Source: Amborella trichopoda (lineage: Eukaryota > Streptophyta > Magnoliopsida > Amborellales > Amborellaceae). From it: 64,000 bases of DNA. The notes beneath the pieces are model-generated. The model ran no database searches. It was not told the origin of the DNA and saw only the letters and a program-made list of their open reading frames with translations. Every line of letters begins with the position of its first letter. The first letter of the stretch is position 1. Location: NCBI RefSeq assembly GCF_000471905.2, contig NW_006499809.1, forward strand, positions 389,798 to 453,797. The letters run 5' to 3'. Shown here piece after piece: positions 11,201 through 24,240 of this stretch. The translations under genes and the position numbers were made by a program.

Positions 11201-13100
11201 CAGCCTCGGTCCATACTGCATGACCTTATACTGCTCAGCCTCGATCCATACTACATAACCCTAAACTGCTCAACCTCGATCCATAATGCATGACCATATA
11301 CTGCCTCGGTCCATGCTACATGACCCAAAACTACTCTGCCTTGGTCCATCTTGCGTGACTCTAAACTTCTCAGCCTCGGCCCTTACTACCTGACCTTAAA
11401 CTGCTCAGCCTCGGTCCATATTGTAGTACCCTAAGTTGCTCTACCTCGGTCCATACCGCATGACCCTAAACTGCTCAGCCTCGTTCCATACTGCACGACC
11501 CTAAACTGCTCAGCTCAGCCTCGGTCAATACTGCATGACCCTAAACTGCATTGCCTCGACCCATACTGCATCACCCTAAATTGCTCAGCCTCGGTCCATA
11601 CTACATGACCTTAAACTGGTCAACTTCGATCTATACTGCATGATAAACTGCTCAGCTTCGGTCCATATTGCTTGACCTTAACTGCTCAGCTTCGGTCCAT
11701 ACTACATAACCCTAAACTACTCAGCTTAGTTCCATATTGCTTGACCTTAACTTTCTTTGCCTCGGTCCATACTACATGACCTTAAACTGCTCAGCCTCGA
11801 TCTCTAATGCGTGACCCTAAACTGCTCTGCCTCGGTCCATACTTCATGACCCTAAACTTCTCGACCTTGTTCTATACTGCATGACCTTAATCTGCTTAGC
11901 CTCGATTCGTACTGCACTACCCTAAACTGCTTTGCCTTGGTCTATACTGCATGACCCTAAATAGCTTATGCTCAGTCCATACTGCGTGCCTAAACTTCTC
12001 AGCCTCGGTTCACAATGCATGACCCTAAGCAGCTCAGCCCCGGTCCATAATGCCTGACCGTGCTCAACCTCGGTCCATAATGTATAACCCTAAACAACTC
12101 AGCCTCAGCCCCCTAAATTGCTTTGCCTCGGTGCATATTGCATGACCCTAAACTACACAGCCTCGGCCCACACTGCATGGCAAAAAATCACTCAGCCTCG
12201 GTACATACTGCATGATCCTAAACTGCTCTGCCGTGTTACATACTGCTTGACCCTAAACTGTTCGGCCTCGGTCTATACTGCATGATCCAAAACTGCTCAG
12301 CCTCAGTCCATCTTGCATGACATTAAACTGCTCAGCCTCGGTCCATACTGCATGACCGTAAACTACTCAACCTCGATCCATATTGAATGACCTTAAACTG
12401 CTAAGCCTCGGTCCATACTGCATGACCATAAACTGTAGAGGCTCGATCCATATTGCATGACCGTAAATTGCTCTGCCTCGGTCCATACTGCATGACCTTA
12501 AACTGCTCAGCCTAGGTCCATACTGCATGATCCTAGACTGCTCAGCTTCGGTCCATATTGCGTGACCTTAAACTGCTCAGCCTCGGTCCTTATGGCATTA
12601 CCCTAAACTGATCAACCTCGGTCCTTACTGCATGACCCTAAACTTCTTAGCCTCGGACCATACTACATGACCTTAAACTGCCCAGCCTCAATCCATACAT
12701 CAAGACCCTAAATTGCTCAGGCGCAATCCATAATTCAAGACACTAAACTACTCTTCCTCGGTCCATCCTACATGAACGTAAATTACTCAGCCTCGGTCCA
12801 TACTGCATGACCCTAGTCTGCTCAGCCTCCGTCCATATTGCATGAGCCTAAACTGTACAACCCTAACCTGTACTACATGACCCTAAACTGCCAATTCTTT
12901 GTCCATACTGCATGACCCTAAGTTGCTCAGCCTCGGTCGATACTGCATCACCCTGAACTGCTAAGCTCAGCCTCGGTTCATAATTTATGAACCTAAACAG
13001 CCCAGCCCCGGTCTATTCTCCCTGACTCTGCTCCGCTTTGATCCAAGCTGCAAAGCCCTAAACTGCTCAGCCTCGGTCCATACTGGATTACACTAAACTA

Positions 13101-13310
13101 CTCTACCTCGGTCCACACTGCTTGACCCTAAATTGCTCAACCTCGATACATAATGCATGACCCTAAACTGCTCTGCCTGGGTCCATACTGCATGACACTA
13201 AACTGCTCTACCTCGGTCCACACTGCTTGACCCTAAATTGCTAAACCTCAATACATAATGCATGACCCTAAACTGCTCTGCCTCGGTCCATACTGCATGA
13301 CTTAAAACTG
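13101..13310 (+). repeat. Local 105-bp (three-unit) duplication in the satellite
   Basis: The block starting CTCTACCTCGGTCC at 13101 is followed by another starting at 13206, giving a period of 105 bp. Both share the same variants in order (CACACTGCTTGACC, AAATTGCT, ATACATAATGC, CTCTGCC). They differ at a few positions, such as CTCAACC versus CTAAACC. This is direct evidence of local unequal exchange. Confidence 0.85.
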
Positions 13311-16300
13311 CTCCGCCTTAGTCCATCTTGCGTGACTCTAAACTTCTCAGCCTCGGTCCATCCTACATATCCCAAACTGCTCAGCCTCTGTCCTTATTGC
13401 AGGTCCCTAAACTGCTTTGCCTCGGTCCATACTACATGACCCTAAACTACTCAGCCTCGATACATACTGCATGCGACTAAACTACTCAGCCTCGATACAT
13501 ACTGCATGACCCTAAACTTCTCGGCCTCGTTCCATACTGCATGACTCTGTACTGATCAGCGTCGCTCCATACTGCATTACCTGAAACAGCTTAGCCTAGG
13601 TCCATACACTCTGACCGTAAAATGCTCAGTCTCGGTCCACACTTCATGACACTAAACTGCTCAACCACGTTCCATTCTGCATGACCCTAAACTTCTCAGC
13701 CTCGATCCATATTGCTTGACCTTAAACTGCTCAGCCTCGGTCCATACTCCAGGAACCTAAACTGCTCAGCCTTGATCCATACTGCATGACCCTAAACTGC
13801 TCTGCCTTTGTCTACATTGCAAGACCCTAAATCGTTTAGCCTCGATCCATACCGCATGACCCTAAACTGCTCATCCTCGTTCCATGCTGCACGACCCGAA
13901 ACTGCTCCGCTCAACCTCGGCCCATACTGCATGACCCTAAACTTCTCAACCTCTGTCGATAATGCATGACCCTAAATTGCTCAGTCGCAGTCCATACAAC
14001 ATAACCCTGCTAAGTCTTGGTCCATACTGTGTAGCCCTAAATCTCTTAGCCTCGGTCCATACTACATGGCCCCAAATTGCTCAGCCTCGGTCCACACTAC
14101 ATGACCCTAAACTGCTCAGGCTCGGTCCATACTGCTTGACTCAAAACTGCTCAGCCTCAGTCCATCTTGCATGACTCCAAACTTCTCAGCCTCTGTCAAA
14201 ACGACATGACCCTAAACCCCTTAGCTTCGGTACATACTGCATGACCCTAAAATGCTCTGCTTCGATCCATACTGCATGACTCGAATCTGTTCAGCCTCGG
14301 TGCATACTGCATTACCCGAAATTGCTTAGCCTCGGTCCATACAATATGACCCTAAACTGCTCAGTCTCGGTCCATAGTGCATGACCATAAACTGCTCAGC
14401 CTCGATCCATACTGTATCACCCTAAACTGCTTAGCCTGGATCCCTAATTTCATATTGCATGACTATAAACTGCTCAGTTCATATTGCATGACCATAAACA
14501 GCTCAGCCTCGATCCATACTGCATGACCTAAAATTACTTAGCCTCAATTCATATTGCATGACCCTAAATTGCTCAACCTTGATCCATTAGGCATGACCTT
14601 AAGTTACTCAGCCTCAATCCGTACCGCATGACCCTAAACTATTCTGCCTCTTTTCGTACTGCATGACGCTAAACAACTTAGCCTCGATCCATACAGCATG
14701 GCCCTAAACTGCTCAGGCTCGGTCCATACTGCGTGACCTTAAACTGCTCACCCTCGGTCCATACTGCATGACCTTAAACAGCTCATCCTCAGTCCATAAG
14801 GCATGACCCTAAACTGCTCAGCCTCATTTCATACTGCATGACCTTAAATTGCTCAGCCTCTGTCCATAATGCATGACCATAAACTGCTCAGCCTCGGTCA
14901 ATACTGCTTGACCCTGAACTACTTAGCATCCATCCATACTATCTGATCTTAAACTGCTCAACCTCGGTCCATACAGCATGACCCTAAACTGCTTATCCTC
15001 GGTCCATAATGCATGATCGAATAGTTCTGTGCCTCAGTCCAAACTACATGACCCCAAACTGCTTGGCCTCCTTTTATACTACGTGACCCTAATCTGCTCA
15101 ACCTCGGTCCATACTGTATGACCCTAAACTGCTTAGCCTTAGTTTATATTACATGACCCTAAACTCGTTGTGCTAGGTCCATACTGCATGACCTTAAACT
15201 GCTCAGCCTTGGTTCATAACGCATGACCCAAAACATCTCAGCCCCGGTCCATTTTGCCTGACCCTCCTCAGCCTCGGTCCATACTTCATAATCCTAAACT
15301 GCTCAGTCTCGGTGCATATTGGATGAATTTTCAGCCTTGGTCCATACTGCATGACCCTAAGCAGCTCAGCCTCTGTCCATACTGCATGGCACTAAACTTC
15401 TTAGCCTCGTTCTATACTGCATGACCCTAAACTGCTCTGCCGCATTCTATATTGATTGACACTAAACTGCTCAGCCTCAGTCCATACTGCATGACCCAAA
15501 ACTACTCAGCCTCGGTCCTTCTTTCATGACTCTAAACTGCTCAACCTCGGTCCATATTGCCTGACCTTAAACATATCAGCCCCGGTCCATACTGCTTAAC
15601 CTTAAACGGCTTAGCCTCGGTCCATATTGCCTGTCCTTAAACTGATCTGCCCCTGTCCATACTACTTGACCTTAAACGGCTTAGCCGCGGTCCATACTAC
15701 ATGACCTTAAATTGCTCAACCTCTGTCCATACAACATGACCCTAAACTGCTCATCCGCGATCCATAATGTATGACCGAAAACTGCTCTGCCTCGGTCCAT
15801 ACTACATGACGCCAAACTGCTCGGCCTCGTTCCATACTGCATGTCCTTAATCTACTCAACCTCGGTTCATACTGCATGACCCTAAACTACTTAACCTCGG
15901 TTTGTACTGCATGACCCTAAATTGTTCTGCCTCATTATACTGCTTGACGCTAAACTAGTTAGCCTCGGCCCATACTGCATGACCCTAAACCGCTCAAGCT
16001 CGGTCCATATTGCTGACTTTAAATTGCTCATCCTCGGTCCATACTGCATGACCTTAAATTGCTTAGCCTTACTCCAAAAGGCATGACCCTAAAATTCTCG
16101 GTCTGCTCAGCCTCTGTCCATAATGCATGACCCTAAACTTCTTAGCCTCAGTCCATATTGCATGACCTTAAACTGCTTATCCTCGGTCCACACTGCATTA
16201 CCCTAAACCTCTCAGCCCCGGTCAATACTGCTTGACCCTGAACTGCTTAGCCACTGTCCACACTACCTGACCTTAAACTGCTCACCCTCGGTCCAAACAA

Positions 16301-16511
16301 CTTGAGCCTAAACTGCTCATCCTCCATCCATAATGCATGATTGAATACTGCTCTACCTCGGTCCATACTGCATGACCCCAAACTGCTCGGCCTCCTTCTA
16401 TACTGCTCAACCTCGATCCATACTGCATGACCCTAAACTGCTTAGCCTCGGTCTATACTACGTGCCCTTAAACTACTTACGCTAGGTCCATACTGCATGA
16501 CCCTAAACTGC

Positions 16512-16899
16512 NNNNNNNNNNNNNNNNNNNNNNNNNNNNNNNNNNNNNNNNNNNNNNNNNNNNNNNNNNNNNNNNNNNNNNNNNNNNNNNNNNNNNNNNN
16601 NNNNNNNNNNNNNNNNNNNNNNNNNNNNNNNNNNNNNNNNNNNNNNNNNNNNNNNNNNNNNNNNNNNNNNNNNNNNNNNNNNNNNNNNNNNNNNNNNNNN
16701 NNNNNNNNNNNNNNNNNNNNNNNNNNNNNNNNNNNNNNNNNNNNNNNNNNNNNNNNNNNNNNNNNNNNNNNNNNNNNNNNNNNNNNNNNNNNNNNNNNNN
16801 NNNNNNNNNNNNNNNNNNNNNNNNNNNNNNNNNNNNNNNNNNNNNNNNNNNNNNNNNNNNNNNNNNNNNNNNNNNNNNNNNNNNNNNNNNNNNNNNNNN
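16512..16899. other. Assembly gap, 388 N
   Basis: A run of N with 35-bp satellite on both sides in the same orientation. The missing sequence is presumably more satellite. Apparent open frames spanning it are meaningless. Confidence 1.
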
Positions 16900-18959
16900 A
16901 CCCTAAACTGCTCAGCTTCGGTCCATACCGCATGACCTTAACTACTCTGCCTCAGTCCATAATGCATGACCCTAAACTGCTCAGCCTCGGTCCATATGGC
17001 ATGACCTTAAACTTCTCAGCCTCAATCCATAATGCACGACCCAAAACTGCTCAGCCTTGGTCCATTTTTCATGGCCTTAAAGAGATAAGCCCCGGTCCAT
17101 ACTGCTTGACCCTAAATTGCTTAGCCTCGGTCCATACTACATGACCTTAAACTGCTCAACCTCGGTCCATACAACATGACCCTAAACTGCTCTGCCTCGA
17201 TCCATAATGTATGATCGAAAACTACTCTGCCTCAGTCCATACTACATGACCCTAAACTGCTCGGCCTAGTTCTATACTGCATGACCCTAATCTACTCAGC
17301 CTCGATCCATACAGCATGACCCTAAACTGCTTAGCCTCGGTGTGTGCATCATACCCTAAACTGCTTATTTTCGGTCCATACTGCATGACCCTAAACTTCT
17401 CGGCCTCATTCCATACTGCACGACCTAGAACTGCTTTGCTCAACCTCGGTCCTTACTGCATGACCTTCAACTACTCAGCCTCGGTTCATAATGCATGACC
17501 CCAAACTTCTCAACCCCTGTTCATTCTCTCTGAAACTGCTTAGCTTCGATCCATATTGCATAACCCTAATGTGCTTAACCTCGGTCCATGCTGGATGGCC
17601 CTAAACTGCTCAACCACGGTCCATACTGCATGACCCTAAACTACTCAGTCTCGATCCTTACTGGAAGGAACTAAACTGCTCAACCTCGGTCCATACCGCA
17701 TGATCGTAAAGAGCTCATCTTCGGTCCATACTGCGTGAACCTAAATTGCTCGGCCTCGGTCCATACTGCATGACCCTAAATTGCTCAGCCTCAGTCCATA
17801 CTTCATGACCCTAAACTACTCAGGCTCGGTCCACACTGCTGGACAAAAAACTGCTCGGCCTCGATCCATCTTGCATGACTCTAAACTACTCCGCCTCGAT
17901 CCTTACGGCATGACCCTAAACTGCTCAACCTGCGTACATACTGCATGACCCTAAAATGCTTACCCTTGGTCCATACTGCATGACCCTAATTTGGTTTGCC
18001 TTGGTCAATACTGCATTACCTGAAACTGCTTAGCCTCGGTCCATACAGTACGACCCTAAACTGCTCAGTCTCGATCCATATTGCATGATCATAAACTACT
18101 CAGTCTCGGTCCATACTGCATGACTCTAAACTGCTCAGCCTCGATCGATAATTGATGACCCTAAACTGCTCTGCTTAAGCTCAGACTGCATGACCCCAAA
18201 CTGCTCAGCCTCGGTCCATATTGCATTCCTTGAAACTTCTTAGCCTCAGACCATACTACATGACCTTAAACTGCTCAGCCTCGGTCCATGCTAATCGACC
18301 CTAATCTTCTCAGCTTCTGTCCGTACTGCATGACTCTAAGCTGCTCACCCTCAGTCTATATTGCGTGACCCTAAACTGCTCTGCCTCAGTCCATACTGTT
18401 TGACCAAAAACTTCTCAACCTCGGTCCATCTTGCATGACTCTAAACTGCTCAGCCTCAGTCCTTACGGCATTCCCCGAAACTGCTTCATGTAGTTTGACT
18501 CTAAACGGCACAGTCTCGGTCCATACTGCATGACCGTAAACTGGTCACCCTCGTTCCATACTGCATGACCCTAAACTTCTCAGCCTCAATCCATAATTGA
18601 TGAACCTAAACTGCTATGCCTCTGTCCATACTGCTTGACAAAAAACTGGTCAGCCTCGATCCGTAGTGCATTACCCTGAATTGCTCATCCTTGGTCCATA
18701 CTACATGACCCTAAAGAGCTTAGCCTCGGACCATACAACATGACCTTAAATTGCTCAGCCTCGGTCCATACTACATGACCCTAATCTGCTCAGCCTCTGT
18801 TGATACTGCATGACCCTAAACTGCTCTGCCTCAGTTTATACTGCGTCACCCTAAACTGCTCTGCCTCGGTCCATACTGCTCGACCCAAAACTGCTCAGCC
18901 TCGATCCATCTTGCATGACTCTAAACTGCTCAACCTCAGTCCTTACAGCATGACCTGAA

Positions 18960-21900
18960 ACTACTCAGCCGGGGTACACATACTTCTTGACCCTATAAAG
19001 CTTTTCCATACTGCATGACCCTAAACTGCTCAGCCTTGGTCCATAATGCGTTCCCCGAAACGGCTTAGCCTCGGTCCATACAGTATGAACCTAAATTGCT
19101 CAGTCTAGGTCCGTACTTCATGGCCATAAACTTCTCTGCCTTATTCCATACTGCATGCTGCTTAGCCTCGATCCACAATTGATGACCCTAAACTGCGCTA
19201 CCTCAGTTCAAACTGCATGATCCTAAATTGCTGAGCCTCGGTCCATACTGCATTACCCGAAATTGCTTACCCATGGTCCATACAGTATGACCCTAATCTT
19301 CACAGTCTCGTTTCTTATTGCATGACTCTAAACTGCTCTGCCTTGGTTGATAGTACATGAACCTAATCCGCTCAGCGTCGGTCCATACTGCAAGACCCTA
19401 AACTGGTCAATGTAGATCTATACTGCATGACCCTAAACGGCGTAGTGTCAGTCCATACTGCATGACTATAAACTTCTTTGCCTCGCTCCATACTACACGA
19501 CCCTAAACTGCTCAGCTCAGCCTCGGTCCATTCTCCCTGACCATGCTCAGCTTCGATTCATACTGCGTAACCCTAAACTACTCAACCTCGATCTGTAATG
19601 CAAGACCCTAAACTCCTATGCCTCTTTACATACTGCTTGACTCTAAACTGTTCAGCCTCGGTCCATACTACATGACCCAAAACTGCTCAGCCTTAGTCAA
19701 TACAGTATGACCCTAAACTGCACTGTCTCGGCCCATACTGCGTGACCATAAACATCTCACCTTCATTCCATGCTGCATGACCCCAAACAGCACAACCTCG
19801 ATCCATAATTGATGACCCTAAACTGCTCTGCCTCGGTCCTGCATGACCTTAAACTGCTCAGCCTAGGTCCATATTGCATGACCAGAAACTGCTCTGCCTT
19901 GGTCCATAGTGCATTGCCCTAAATAGCTCATCCTCGGTCCACACTGCATGGCCCTAAACATCTTAGCCTCGGACCGTACTACATGACCTTAAATTGTTCA
20001 GCCTCGGTCCATATTGCCTGACCTTAATCAGCTCAACCTCAGTCCATAGTGCATGATCCTAAACTGCTCAGCCTCAGTCTATACTGCATGACCCTAAACT
20101 GCTCTGCCTCGATCCATAATGCTTGACCCAAAACTACTCAGCCTAGGTCCATCTTGCGTGACTCTAAACTGCTCAGCCTCGGTCCTTACGGCATGACCCA
20201 AAACTGCTCAGCATGGGTGCCTACTGCTTGACCCTAAAATATGTAGCCCTAATCCATACTGCATGACCCAAAACTGGTCAGCCTTGGTCCATATTGCATT
20301 TCCCAAAACTGATTAGCCTCGGTCCACATAATATGAACCTAAACGGCTCTGTCACGATCCATACTGCATGACCATAAACTGCTCAGCCTCGGTCCATACT
20401 TCATGACCCTAAGCTGCTTAGCTTTGATCCACAATTGATGAACCTAAACTGCTCTGCCTCGTTTCATACTGCATGACCCTAAACTGCTCAGCCTCGGTCC
20501 ATACTGCATTACCCGAAATTTCTTAACCTCGGTCCAAACAATATTACCCTGAATTGCTCCTTCTCGGTCCATACTATATGACCATAAACTACTCACCCTC
20601 GTTCCAAACTTCATGACCCTAAATTGTTCAGCCTCGGTCCATACTGCATCCCCTTAAACTGCTTTGCCTCGATCCACACTACATGACCCTAAAACTATCG
20701 ATCCATACTGCATGGCCATAAACTGCTCAACCTTGATCCATACTGCATGACACTAAACTGCTCGGCCGCAATCCATAATTGATGACCTTAAAATGCTCGA
20801 CCTAGGTTCATACTGCATGACCCTAAACTGCTCAACCTAGGTCCATACAGTAGTCCCCGAAACTGCATAACTTCGGTCCATACAGTATGACCCTAAACTG
20901 CACAGTCTCGTCCATACTGCATGACCATAAACTGCCCACCCTCGTTCCATACTGGATCACCCTAAACTGCTCAGCCTCAATCCATAATTGCTGACACTAA
21001 ACATCTATGCCTCGGTCGATACATGGCCCTAAACTACTCAGCCTTGGTCCATATTGCATGACCTTAAGCTGCTCAGCCTCGGTCCATAGTGCATTGCCCT
21101 AAACTGCTCAGCCTAAGTCCATACTGCATGACCCAAAACATTTTAGCCTCGGGCCTTACTACATGACCTTAAACTGCTCAACCTCGGTCCAGATTGCGTG
21201 ACCCTAATCAGCTCAGTTTCGGTCCATTGTGCATGCCTCTAAACTGCTCTGCCTCGGTCTATACTACATGACGATAAACTGCTCTACCTCGGTCTTTACT
21301 GCTTGACCCAAAATTGCTCAGCCTCGGTCCATCTTGCACGACTCTAAATTGCTCAACCTCGGTCCTTATGGCATGACCCCAAACAACTCAGCCTAGGTAC
21401 ATACCGCTTGACCCTAAAATGCGTAGCCTTGGTACATGCAGCATGACCCTAAACTACTCATCCTTTGTCCATACTACATTACCCGAACGGATTAGCCTCG
21501 GTCCATATAGTATGGACCTAATTTGCTCAGTTTCTGTCCATATTGCATGAACATAAACTGCTTAGCCTCGGTCCTTACTACATGACCCTAAGCATCTTAG
21601 CCTCAATCCAAAATTGATGACTCTAAACGGCTCTGCCTCGATTCATACTACATGACCCTAAACTGCTCAGCCTCGGTCCATATTGCATTACCCAAAACTG
21701 CTCAGCCTCGGTCCATACAGTATGACCCCACACTGTTCAGTCTCGGTCCATATTGCATGACCATAAACTTTTTACCCTCATACCATACTGCATGACCCTA
21801 AACTGTTCAGCCTCGGTCCAGACTGCATGCCCCTAAACTGCTTAGCCTTGATCCACACTGCTTGATTTTAAGTTTCTCAGCCTCGTTCCATACTGCATGA

Positions 21901-24240
21901 CCCTAAACATCTACGCCTCGGTCCATTTTGCATAACCTTAAACTGCTCAGCCTTGGTCCATACTACGTGAAACTAAACTGCTCAGCCTCAGCCCGTACTG
22001 CATGACCCTAAACTGCTCAGACTCGATCTATACTGCATGACCCTAAATTGCTCAGCCTTAGTCCGCACTGCATGATCTTAAACTTCTCTGCTTTGGTTTA
22101 TATTGTATGGCATTAAACTGCATAGCTGCGGTCCATACTGCATGACCCTAAACTGCTCTGCCTCATACCATACGGCTTGACCCTAAACTGCTCAGCCTCG
22201 GTCCATAATGCATGACCCAATCCTGCTCAGCCTCGGTCCATCTTGCATGACTCTAAACTGCTCAGCGTCGGTCCATCTTACATGACTCTAAACTGCTTAG
22301 CCTTGGTCCATACTGCATGACCATAACTTTCTCAGCCTCGATTCAAATTGCATGAACCTATGCTGCTCTACCTCAGTCTGTACTGCATGCACCTAAACTG
22401 CTCAGCCTCGGTCCATACTGCATGCCCTAAACTGCTCAGCCACAGGCTAAACTGCATGACCATAAACTTCTCAGCCATGGTCCATACTGCATGACCCTAA
22501 ACAGTGTTGCCTCGGTGTATATTACACGACCCTAAACTGCTCAGCCTCGGTCGATACTGCATGACCCTAAACTTCTGAACCTTTGTCGAAACTGCATGAC
22601 CCGAATCTCGCTCAGCCTCAATCCATACTTCATGACCCTAAACTGCTCAGCATCGGTCCATACTCCATGACCCTAATATGCTCATCCTCGCTCCATACTG
22701 CCAGACCCTAAACTTCTTAGCCTTGATCGGTACTGCCCGACCCTAAACTGCTCAGCTCAGCCTCGATCTATACTGCATGACCATGCCGCATGACCCTAAA
22801 CTGTTAATCCACGGTCCGTACTGCATGACCCAGCTAAGCCACGATCAATACTGCATAACCCTAAACTTCTCAGCCTCGATCCATACTGCGTGACCATAAA
22901 CGTCTTAGCCACGGTCCATACTGCATGACCTTAAACGGCTTAGCCTCGGTCAAAATTGCACGACCCTAAACCTCTCAGCCTCGGCCCAAGCTGCATGACC
23001 CTAAACATCTCAGCGTCGGTCCATACTGCGTGACCCTAAACTACTCAGCCTCGGTCCATACTGCATGACTCTAATCTGCTATGCCTAGGTCCATTCAGCA
23101 AGACCCTAAACTGCTCAGCTTCGTTCCATGCTGTCTGACCGTAAACTGCTCAGCCTTGGTCTATACTGCATGACCCTAAACTGCTTAGCTCCGCCTCGGT
23201 TCGTACATCATGACCCTAAATTGCTCAACCTCGAACCATAATGCATGACCCTAAACTGCTTAGCATCGGTCAATACTACATAACCCTAAATTACTCAGCC
23301 TTGGTCCATACTGTATTACCCAAAATTGCTTAGCCTCCGTTTGTACTGTATGCCCCTAAACTGCTCAGCCTCGGTCCTTACTGCATGACCCTAAATTGCT
23401 CAGCCTCGAACCATATTGCATAACCTTAAACTGCTCAGCCTCGGTCCATAGTGGGATACCCTAAACTGCTCAGTCTCGGTCCATACTGCATAACCCTAAA
23501 CATCTTAACCTCGGACCATACTACATGACCTTAAAATGCTCAGCCTCGATCCATAGTGCTTGACCCTAATAAGCATAGTTTCGGTGTATACTGCATGACC
23601 CTAAACTGCTCTGACTCAGTCCACACTGCTTGACCTAAAACTGCTCAGCCTCGGCCCAACTTGCATGACTCTAAACTGCTCAGCCTCTGTCCATATGGAA
23701 TGACCCGAAACAGCTCAGCCGGGGTACAGGTTGCATGACCCTAAAATGCGTAGCCTTGGTCCATACTGTATGACCCTAAACTGCTCATCCTTAGTCCATA
23801 CTGCATTACCCGAAACAGATGAGCCTCGGTCCATATAGTATGAACCTAAACTGCTCTGTATCGATCCATACTGCATGACAACTCAACCTAAGTGCAAACT
23901 GCATGACCTGAAGCTGCTTAGCCTCAATCCACAATTGATGACCCAAAACGGTTCTACCTCGGTTCATACTGCATGATCCTTAGCTGCTCTGCCTCGGTTC
24001 ATACTGCATTCCACGAAACCGCTCAGCCTCGGTCCATACAGTATGACCCTAAACTGCTCAGTCTCGATCCGTACTGCATGACCATAAACTGCTCACCCTC
24101 ATTCCAGATTGCATGACCCTAAACTGCTCAGCCTAGGTCCATACTGCATGCCCCTAAACGGCTTAGCCTCGATCCAAACTGCTTGATTCTAAACTTCTCA
24201 GCCTCGTTCCATACTGCATGACCCTAAACATCTAAGCCTC
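18960..24240 (+). repeat. Higher-order repeat domain, period about 1.2 kb
   Basis: A fixed series of diagnostic variant units recurs. It begins with a GGGTACA-type unit, then AAAATGCGTAGCC, a CCCGAAAC unit, CAGTATGAAC, GACCATAAAC, an AATTGATGACC unit, a GGTTCATACTGC unit, CATTACCCGAAA and CAGTATGACCC. The leading unit occurs near 18970, 20214, 21390 and 23710. Successive distances are about 1,244, 1,176 and 2,320 (twice 1,160) bp, equal to about 33-35 monomers. Conserved order of variants, and not just spacing, shows block-wise amplification. Confidence 0.8.

Noticed and set aside
16442-17144. Long open frames of 163 and 215 codons
   Set aside because: They run through the N gap at 16512-16899. 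The same holds for frames over 33170-33497.
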